Shown piece by piece: positions 5,944-11,015 of a stretch of 11,015 bases of DNA (its first letter is position 1; every line of letters starts with the position of its first letter). The stretch is from NCBI GenBank assembly GCA_017304505.1, contig JAFKKQ010000293.1, positions 1-11,015 of the forward strand. The letters run 5' to 3'. The translations under genes and the position numbers were made by a program. The DNA comes from Hyphomicrobiales bacterium. GTDB lineage: Bacteria; Pseudomonadota; Alphaproteobacteria; Rhizobiales; Xanthobacteraceae. The notes under the pieces were generated by a model. The model was given only the letters and a program-made list of their open reading frames with translations, made no database searches and was not told where the DNA came from.

Positions 5944-6486
5944 ATGAATCGCTGCAGTCGACACATGCTTGTTCTTTGCCTCGGCACGGCACTCGCGGGG
6001 CAAGCCAGCCCTGCCGCAGCGCAGCCGGCGTCCCCGCCCTCGCCGCAGCAAACCACGGCAAGCTTCGACGACTGGATCGTCCGCTGCGAGACACGCGCCG
6101 GCCCGCCCCAGCGCAAAATCTGTGAAATGGTGCAATTCACACAGACCAAGGGGCAACAAGGCGTACTTTCGGAGGTCGCGATCGGCTGGCCCGTCAAAAA
6201 CCAGCCGATCAAGATGGTCATCCAGGTGCCGATCGGCATCTGGCTGCCGACAGGGATCAAGCTCGTCGCCGGCGCGGGAGATCCCGGCGTTGTCGCCACG
6301 TTCAAACGCTGCATACCGCAGTCGTGCTTGGCCGATGCCGAAATCAAGGACGACACAATCAGGCGGCTTCGCGCCGGCAGCACCGGCGGAAAGCTCGAAT
6401 TCAAGGACGGCAACCAGAAAGACGTATCGCTTCCGGTTTCGTTCAAGGGCTTTGGAGCCGCTTACGACGCGCTGTTGAAGGAATAG
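5944..6486 (+). CDS. IalB-family (invasion-associated locus B) exported protein
   Basis: This 180-residue protein has a signal peptide at about 1-27 (hydrophobic core MLVLCLGTALAG, cleavage after AAA). The single domain matches the IalB family common in alphaproteobacteria. Visible features are 'FDDWIVRCET', 'KICEMVQ', 'MVIQVPIGIWLPTGIKL', 'FKRCIPQSCLAD' and a C-terminal 'VSLPVSFKGFGAAYDAL'. Four cysteines (48, 60, 123, 128) could form two periplasmic disulfides. IalB was named for erythrocyte invasion in Bartonella, but in free-living relatives its role is unknown. The open frame extends upstream to a GTG at 5878. The ATG at 5944 is chosen because it places the signal peptide properly, though no strong ribosome-binding site is present and ATG 5923 is an alternative. 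It converges with tonB across 30 bp. Confidence 0.85.
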   Translation: MNRCSRHMLVLCLGTALAGQASPAAAQPASPPSPQQTTASFDDWIVRCETRAGPPQRKICEMVQFTQTKGQQGVLSEVAIGWPVKNQPIKMVIQVPIGIWLPTGIKLVAGAGDPGVVATFKRCIPQSCLADAEIKDDTIRRLRAGSTGGKLEFKDGNQKDVSLPVSFKGFGAAYDALLKE

Positions 6487-6516
6487 GCCCTTCGACAAGC
6501 ACGGCAGCCCGGCGCA

Positions 6517-7314
6517 TCAGCGAAGCGAGAAGCGGATCGGCACGCTCAGGCGGATCACCGACTGGCTCATGGCCGGCGGGAATGACGGCAGCGGCTGCGC
6601 ACGCATCACCATCGCCAGGACCTCCTGATCGAGCGCCGACGAACCGGAACTCCGAACAAGATGCCGTGACAACACCCGGCCATTGCGGTCGACGCTGAAA
6701 CTCACGGTCGCGACGCCCTGTTCGCGCCGCGATTGCGCTTCGCTCGGATAGCGCTTGGCCGACTGCAATCGCGCCACCACCAGGTCACGCCAACTTGCCG
6801 TCGCAGCGCGGCTTGCGGCGCTGCCGGGGCTCGGCGCCGCCGGCCTTGCCGCGGTGCGCGCCTCGGAGCGCGGGCTCGCGGTGGTGCGAGGCGCCGGCGG
6901 CTTGTGCTCGACCTTCTTGCGCTCGGGCTTTTTGGGTTCGGGCTTTTCCTCGACCTTCTGCTCGACCGGCTTCGGCTCCGGAATCGGCAGCGCCACCTCC
7001 GCCTGCGCTTCGATCTTGGGGATGGCTTCCGTCATCTGCGGCTCGACCGGCGGTGTTTCGTCCGGCGGCTGCGATTCGACCATTTCCGGTCCCGGCGCGA
7101 GATCGACCGGCGAAGACGGCGCAACCGGCATCGGCGCAAGATCGAGCAGAACGGCCGGCGCCTGCGGCGCGCCTTGCGGCTCGTCGGGCGCCAGCAGGAC
7201 GTAGCCCGCCATCAAGGCCGCATGCGAGGCGAGCACGAGAGCGGCAGCCAAGCCCCAGCGTTTGAATTCACCACCGAACGAATGCCCGGGCAGGACGAGC
7301 GCAGGCGCCGTCAT
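6517..7314 (-). CDS. tonB: TonB energy-transducing protein
   Basis: This 265-residue protein has the classic TonB layout. There is a single N-terminal membrane anchor (about 20-42, with His31 inside it). A long periplasmic linker rich in Pro, Glu and Lys follows (about 44-145, e.g. IPEPKPVEQKVEEKPEPKKP), then an Ala/Ser/Arg-rich stretch. The C-terminal TonB domain spans about 180-265, with 'AKRYPSEAQSRREQGVATVSF', 'DRNGRVLSRHLVRSSGSSALDQE' and a final strand. It spans the periplasm and passes energy from ExbB-ExbD to outer-membrane receptors. Its ATG overlaps the exbD stop codon (ATGA), so translation is coupled. It is the last gene of the minus-strand iron cluster. Confidence 0.95.
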   Translation of the reverse strand: MTAPALVLPGHSFGGEFKRWGLAAALVLASHAALMAGYVLLAPDEPQGAPQAPAVLLDLAPMPVAPSSPVDLAPGPEMVESQPPDETPPVEPQMTEAIPKIEAQAEVALPIPEPKPVEQKVEEKPEPKKPERKKVEHKPPAPRTTASPRSEARTAARPAAPSPGSAASRAATASWRDLVVARLQSAKRYPSEAQSRREQGVATVSFSVDRNGRVLSRHLVRSSGSSALDQEVLAMVMRAQPLPSFPPAMSQSVIRLSVPIRFSLR

Positions 7315-7736
7315 TTGGCTTCCCTGTCCTCCAGCCCGACCAGGGCGACCTTGAGATAGCCGGCATTGCGCAGCGCGTTCATAACCTCCATGACCTCGCC
7401 GTAGCTGACGGTCCGGTCCGCCCGCAAGAAGATGCGCTCGTCGTGGTTGCCATGCGACGCCTGATCCAGCGTGGACGTCAGCGCCTCGCGCGGCACCGGA
7501 TCGTCGCCGACCGCAAGCGTCAGGTCGGCCTTCACCGTCAGGAAGATCGGCTTGTCGGGACGCTGCTGCTTGTCGACCGTCGAGGACGGCAAATCGACCG
7601 GAACGTCGACCGTGGCGAGCGGCGCCGCGATCATGAAGATGATCAACAGCACCAGGATCACGTCGATGAAGGGGGTGACGTTGATCTCGTGGGTCTCGGC
7701 GAAATCGTCGCCGTCGCTTCCAAGCTGGATGGCCAC
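7311..7736 (-). CDS. exbD: Biopolymer transport protein ExbD
   Basis: This 141-residue protein is full length for ExbD, part of the proton-driven motor that energises TonB. 'HEINVTPFIDVILVLLIIFMIA' forms the single transmembrane helix with the essential proton-path aspartate at residue 25, matching its position in E. coli. A periplasmic domain follows ('IFLTVKADLTLAVGD', 'RIFLRADRTVSYGEVMEVMNALRNAGYLKVALVG'). The start is a GTG at 7736, 4 bp after the exbB stop, with a GGAG site 7 nt upstream inside exbB. The end overlaps the tonB start. The packing makes exbB-exbD-tonB one transcript. Confidence 0.95.
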   Translation of the reverse strand: MAIQLGSDGDDFAETHEINVTPFIDVILVLLIIFMIAAPLATVDVPVDLPSSTVDKQQRPDKPIFLTVKADLTLAVGDDPVPREALTSTLDQASHGNHDERIFLRADRTVSYGEVMEVMNALRNAGYLKVALVGLEDREAK

Positions 7737-7740
7737 GGCC

Positions 7741-8733
7741 CTACTCCGCGGCTGTGCGCGAGAGCGGCGCCGACACGCGATCGCAATCGCGGCTGACCAA
7801 TCGCATCACCAGCGCCGAGCCATCCGCCAGCAGCGCGCGATAGCCGCCGATCGCACGGGTGAACACGTTGTAGATCACGACCGCGGGAATGGCGGCGAAT
7901 AGGCCGAGCGCGGTGGCAAGCAACGCCTCGGCGATGCCCGGAGCGACGACAGCAAGGTTGGTGGTGTGCGCATTCGAAATGCCGATGAAGCTGTTCATGA
8001 TGCCCCAAACGGTGCCGAACAGCCCGACGAACGGCGCCGTCGCACCGATGGTGGCGAGAAGGCCCATGCCGCGGCCGATGCGGCGGCTGGCCGAGGCTTC
8101 GACGCGATTGAGAAGCCAGGAAACTCTTTCTTTCAGGCCCTCGGGATCGGGATGGGGCGTGGCCTGGACCTCATGAACCGCGGTGCGCAACAGCCGTGCC
8201 ACCGCATCGTTCCCCTTGCCGAGGCGGGAGTTGGCTTCGGCCAGCGAGCGGGCTTCGTTCAGCATCGCCAGCCCCTTTCGTGCCTCGCGCGAGGCCGCCC
8301 ACATCTCCCAGTTCTTCGCCACGAACACCGTCCAGGTGACGAGCGAGGCGAAGACGAGGCCGAGCATCACGATCTTCACAACGATGTCGGCGTTGAGGAA
8401 CATCCCCCACGGCGACAGATCGTGCGGCAAGATGGCCGCGGTGGCCGCGGGTGCCGGCGCAGCACCCACCGAAGGCGCGGTGCCGGACGGTGACGCTTGC
8501 GTCTCGGCGTTGTCCGCGGGCGCTGCCGGAGCGGCCGCCCAAGAAGAAGCCGCGGCAGGCGCTGCCGGAGCGGATGGGACCGATGTCGAAGCGGCCGGAG
8601 GTGGCGGAAACGGCGACGTTGCAGGCGCGTTGCCCGGCGCCTGGGCCAGGGCCGTGAGGGCGATCGTCGCCGCAGTTACGATTCCCAATGCGAAGGCCGC
8701 GGGCCGCGGGCGATGCAAGATTCTAATGGACAT
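7741..8733 (-). CDS. exbB: Biopolymer transport protein ExbB, long N-terminal form
   Basis: This 330-residue inner-membrane protein has a signal peptide at about 1-31 (cleavage after ALAQA). A 70-residue periplasmic Ala/Pro-rich, low-complexity region follows. The ExbB core then begins with 'DLSPWGMFLNADIVVKIVMLGLV' (TM1, about 115-138). A cytoplasmic helical region (about 145-215) leads to TM2 and TM3: 'GLLATIGATAPFVGLFGTVWGIMNSF' and 'GIAEALLATALGLFAAIPAVVIYN'. It forms the stator with ExbD. The frame runs upstream to a TTG at 8784. The ATG at 8733 is preferred because AGGA lies 8 nt upstream and the signal peptide begins there. It starts 100 bp after the PepSY gene's stop, so cotranscription with it is likely but not certain. 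Confidence 0.94.
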   Translation of the reverse strand: MSIRILHRPRPAAFALGIVTAATIALTALAQAPGNAPATSPFPPPPAASTSVPSAPAAPAAASSWAAAPAAPADNAETQASPSGTAPSVGAAPAPAATAAILPHDLSPWGMFLNADIVVKIVMLGLVFASLVTWTVFVAKNWEMWAASREARKGLAMLNEARSLAEANSRLGKGNDAVARLLRTAVHEVQATPHPDPEGLKERVSWLLNRVEASASRRIGRGMGLLATIGATAPFVGLFGTVWGIMNSFIGISNAHTTNLAVVAPGIAEALLATALGLFAAIPAVVIYNVFTRAIGGYRALLADGSALVMRLVSRDCDRVSAPLSRTAAE

Positions 8734-8812
8734 ACGGGTGTTCCTATATTTCAAGCGCCGAAAGGCATGTCGCCCGTACCCCAACGCCGTTGCTGTAACG
8801 CGACATTGTGAC

Positions 8813-8833
8813 CGGGCAAGGTCGATCTGCCCG
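8813..8833 (-). terminator. Weak hairpin between PepSY gene and exbB
   Basis: CGGGCA (8813-8818) and TGCCCG (8828-8833) form a 6-bp stem with a 9-nt loop, immediately after the PepSY stop codon. There is no U-tract. It may reduce read-through into exbB or protect the upstream message, and is not strong enough to split the operon with confidence. Confidence 0.3.
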
Positions 8834-9976
8834 TCATTCTGCCGGATGGACTTGCGGAGCCGCGGACACGCGCGACCTGAACAACCTTGTCTTGCGGCGA
8901 CGCAGCCAGATCATCGTTCCCGTGACCGCGAAAACGGTTGGCAGAACGCCGCAGAGGAAAACCAGGAGCTGCCAGAGCACGCCCGAATGGCTGCCCTCGT
9001 GAATCCAGCGGATCCACTGCGCGATGGTGTCACCGCTCCGCGGTTTCACCTGGCTCAGCACTCCACTGCGGTCGTCGACCAGCACGGTCGTGAGGGATTC
9101 ACTATCGGCCGCGCGGAGTTGAATGCGCCAGGCCTGACTCGCCTGGGTGGGAAGGAAGATGGCCGCCACCTGCGTGCCGGCCACCGCGGCCTGCGCGATG
9201 TCCTTCGCCCGGTCCACATCGATGTGCGGCGCCGCGAGCAACTTCGCGTTGAAGGCGCGCTGCGGCGGCGTCAACGGCGCGACCGAGGACAACAGCCCCC
9301 GTGCCTGTTGCGGAAAGCCGAGATAGACACCGGTCGCCGAAACGATCGCGAGCGGAATGGCGATCCAGAATCCAAACAGATGATGCAGGTTGGATGGTGT
9401 GTTCGGGGCGCGCCGCCAGCGCAGACCGCGACGGAATCCAGCCGTCCGCGGCCACCACAAATAGATGCCGCTGAGCGACAGCAGAAGCATCCCGACCCCC
9501 GCCCAGCCGACGACGGCGCGGCCGCTGTATTGCGGGATCGTCAGGTTCTCGTGGAAACGGTGCATGAAGCCGACCAGGGAGTTCCGGAACTCCGCCGTGT
9601 CCAGCACACGCCCGCTTGCCGGATCGAGATAGACCGTGAGCAGACGCGGGCGGCCGCCGGTGCGTTCGCCGCGACGCTGTTCGCGCGCCGTCACAGTGGC
9701 GGGCCATCTGCCGCTTTCGGGCATGCGCACCGCGATCGGCTGAAAGCCCGGCCCGAGTGCAGACGTGGCGCCGGCAAGCAAAGCCGATGGCGGCTGCGGC
9801 TGACCCGCCGTCACGGCATAGCGGCCGGGATTGACCAGCGCGTCGACGTGATCGCTCCACACCAGCAGCGCGCCCGACAGCGAGATCGGGATCAACAGCA
9901 CCGCAAGACCGATGCCGAGCCACAAATGGATGTTGAGCCACAACCGGCGCAACCGGGCGTTCACGCTGGACGACAT
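8834..9976 (-). CDS. PepSY-associated TM protein, probable ferrisiderophore reductase
   Basis: This 380-residue inner-membrane protein of the PepSY-TM (PiuB/FoxB-like) family has four long hydrophobic helices at about 15-40, 153-176, 199-221 and 334-358. Large periplasmic segments lie between TM1 and TM2 and between TM3 and TM4. Family hallmarks are the opening 'LWLNIHLWLGIGLAVLLIPISLSGALLVW', 'MHRFHENL' (His139, His142), 'NLHHLFGFW' (His198, His199) and 'IHEGSHSG' (His326, His330), compatible with heme ligation. FoxB-type relatives reduce ferric siderophores in the periplasm or inner membrane. The divergent siderophore receptor and downstream exbB-exbD-tonB support that role. The frame begins at a TTG (10006). 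The ATG at 9976 is preferred because the first hydrophobic helix follows at the usual distance, though the ribosome-binding site is weak. Confidence 0.87.
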   Translation of the reverse strand: MSSSVNARLRRLWLNIHLWLGIGLAVLLIPISLSGALLVWSDHVDALVNPGRYAVTAGQPQPPSALLAGATSALGPGFQPIAVRMPESGRWPATVTAREQRRGERTGGRPRLLTVYLDPASGRVLDTAEFRNSLVGFMHRFHENLTIPQYSGRAVVGWAGVGMLLLSLSGIYLWWPRTAGFRRGLRWRRAPNTPSNLHHLFGFWIAIPLAIVSATGVYLGFPQQARGLLSSVAPLTPPQRAFNAKLLAAPHIDVDRAKDIAQAAVAGTQVAAIFLPTQASQAWRIQLRAADSESLTTVLVDDRSGVLSQVKPRSGDTIAQWIRWIHEGSHSGVLWQLLVFLCGVLPTVFAVTGTMIWLRRRKTRLFRSRVSAAPQVHPAE

Positions 9977-9986
9977 CGCGCGCTCA

Positions 9987-10003
9987 CTTGGAAGTATTCC
10001 AAT
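9987..10003. promoter_or_regulatory. Perfect palindrome TTGGAA-GTA-TTCCAA ahead of the PepSY gene
   Basis: A perfect 15-bp dyad (9988-10002) lies 12 bp upstream of the preferred PepSY start. Aligned to the Irr iron control element (TTTAGAA-N3-TTCTAAA), each half matches 5 of 7 positions, with the same 3-bp spacer. It is a candidate operator; regulator identity is an inference. Confidence 0.4.
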
Positions 10004-10077
10004 CAATGCAATAACTGACGGGGCTGTATATCGCGCACTCGATATGATCGAAAGTAGAAATCATCGAAATCTCGTTG

Positions 10078-10094
10078 TTTCGAATCGTTCTAAG
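10078..10094. promoter_or_regulatory. Candidate iron control element (Irr box)
   Basis: TTTCGAATCGTTCTAAG matches the rhizobial ICE consensus TTTAGAA-N3-TTCTAAA at 6 of 7 positions in each half, with the correct spacer. It lies in the divergent region between the PepSY gene and the siderophore receptor. In Bradyrhizobium, ICE lies between divergent heme-uptake genes and is bound by the iron-responsive regulator Irr. A weak -35/-10 pair for the receptor (TGAACC 10098-10103, 17 bp, TGTAAT 10121-10126) starts just beside it. Confidence 0.6.
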
Positions 10095-10097
10095 GCG

Positions 10098-10126
10098 TGA
10101 ACCTGGTAGTTTCGAGCATTTGTAAT
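10098..10126 (+). promoter_or_regulatory. Tentative promoter of the siderophore receptor gene
   Basis: TGTAAT (10121-10126) fits a -10 box at 5 of 6 positions. The -35 TGAACC at 17 bp spacing is poor (3 of 6). A poor -35 next to a regulator site on its upstream side would fit activation by the bound regulator. The predicted leader is about 77 nt. A lone ICE half-site, TTCTAAA (10185-10191), lies further down, ahead of the ribosome-binding site. Confidence 0.3.
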
Positions 10127-10209
10127 TGTGTACGAATACTTGCCATGTTACCCGAATACTGCGAGGCAACTGAGATTTTCTTTATTCTAAAGTGAAAGAA
10201 GGGGGCGCT

Positions 10210-11015
10210 ATGTCGTCGACGATCCGAAGCCGCAAGCGAGCACTCAAGCATGAAGAACTCGCGGTTCCGCAAAAGAAACAGGAGCCCGGTATCGCCCAAG
10301 CCGTCGCCCGCAGTCCCCTGTCGCATGCGGCCGTGGGTCTTGCTTCGATGATGCTGGCGACCGGCGGCGCCGCGGCCCAGGACGCCGGCGGCGCGCTTCC
10401 CACCATCGACGTGCTCGGCGACACCGGCGGCTCCTATCAGTCCACCGAACAGACCATCACCCGCCTGCCGACCGCGCTGAAGGACACGCCGCAGACGATC
10501 AACGTCGTCCCCGAGAAGGTGATTCAGGATCAGGCCCTCGTCAGCATGGAGGATGCGCTGCGGACCGTTCCCGGCATCACCTTCAGCGCCGGCGAAGGCG
10601 GCCAGCAGGGCGACAGCCCGATCATCCGCGGCTTCGCGGCGCGCGGCGACATCTTCCGCGACGGCATCCGCGATCCCGGCTGGTACACCCGCGACCTGTT
10701 CAACGCCGACCGCGTCGAAGTCTACAAAGGCCCTTCGGCCTTCGCTTTCGGCCGCGGCTCGACCGGCGGCGCGATCAACACCGTGTCGAAGCTGCCAACA
10801 GGCGCGAGCTTCATCGACGGCATCATCAGCGGCACCAGCGAAGCCGGATACCGCGCCGTGATCGACGCCAGCGGCAAGAAGGACAACATCTCCGGCCGCA
10901 TCGCCGCGATGTACCAGGACGTGCCGACTCCCGATCGCGACAACGTCTACACCAAGCGCTGGGGCGTCGCGCCGTCGGTCAAGGTTGACATGGGGCTGCA
11001 GACGCGGGCGATCTT
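10210..11015 (+). CDS. TonB-dependent siderophore receptor, N-terminal part (3' end outside window)
   Basis: 268 codons are visible and the frame is open at the window edge. The start is ATG 10210 with a purine-rich GAAGGGGG site just upstream. A basic N region of about 35 residues precedes the hydrophobic signal core, with likely cleavage at AAA-QDA (about residue 56). A TonB-box-like segment (PTIDVLG, 64-70) and the plug domain follow: 'LKDTPQTINVVPEKVIQDQ', 'SMEDALRTVPGITF', 'IIRGFAARGDIFRDGIRD', and the conserved 'DRVEVYKGPSAFAFGRGSTGGAINTVSK'. The first barrel strands follow. This is the pattern of siderophore receptors, closest in style to catecholate receptors such as Fiu/PiuA, but the ligand is not certain. 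It is divergent from the PepSY gene and shares its control region with it. Confidence 0.94.
   Translation, partial: MSSTIRSRKRALKHEELAVPQKKQEPGIAQAVARSPLSHAAVGLASMMLATGGAAAQDAGGALPTIDVLGDTGGSYQSTEQTITRLPTALKDTPQTINVVPEKVIQDQALVSMEDALRTVPGITFSAGEGGQQGDSPIIRGFAARGDIFRDGIRDPGWYTRDLFNADRVEVYKGPSAFAFGRGSTGGAINTVSKLPTGASFIDGIISGTSEAGYRAVIDASGKKDNISGRIAAMYQDVPTPDRDNVYTKRWGVAPSVKVDMGLQTRAI

Noticed and set aside
8183..10018. Very long plus-strand open frame (611 codons) opposite exbB and the PepSY gene
   Set aside because: It is a shadow of two well-supported minus-strand genes, rich in Arg, Gln and His, with no domain; high GC alone explains its length.

Overview
The window looks like GC-rich alphaproteobacterial chromosome, most likely from Hyphomicrobiales (Bradyrhizobium/Rhodopseudomonas-like). 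That placement is an inference. It rests on the base composition, an IalB-family periplasmic protein, an ExbB with a long Ala/Pro-rich N-terminal extension, and an Irr-type iron control element. No rRNA, tRNA, transposase, phage gene or CRISPR array is visible.

Layout. Bases 1-395 (+) hold the 3' end of moeA (molybdenum cofactor insertion). It converges on a minus-strand block: an aldehyde dehydrogenase (447-1880) and, 382 bp upstream of it, a 12-TM MFS transporter (2263-3498). Next comes a stress-type unit, also on the minus strand. An ECF sigma factor (4928-5596) lies upstream of a two-gene operon encoding an exported DUF4142 protein (4158-4682) and an amicyanin-like type-1 copper protein (3809-4147), which ends in a clear rho-independent terminator near 3671-3702. 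Divergent from the sigma gene is an IalB-family exported protein (5944-6486, +).

The right half is an iron-acquisition locus. On the minus strand are a PepSY-TM membrane protein (8834-9976, probable ferrisiderophore reductase) and then exbB, exbD and tonB (8733 down to 6517, translationally packed). Divergent from these is a TonB-dependent siderophore receptor (10210 to the window end, +, truncated by the window). Together these give outer-membrane uptake, energy transduction and probable reductive iron release from one locus. The divergent control region carries a 17-bp near-palindrome matching the iron control element (ICE) bound by Irr in rhizobia. A second perfect 15-bp palindrome of related shape lies just ahead of the PepSY gene.

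The most informative observation is a pair of matching promoter-like elements (GGGAACCTTT-N13-ATCYAA). One lies directly ahead of the ECF sigma gene and the other ahead of the DUF4142-cupredoxin operon, with identical spacing. This suggests an autoregulated sigma factor that also drives its neighbours, with no anti-sigma gene in view. The second promoter is followed by an unusual leader with two exact tandem 14-bp copies and a small hairpin.
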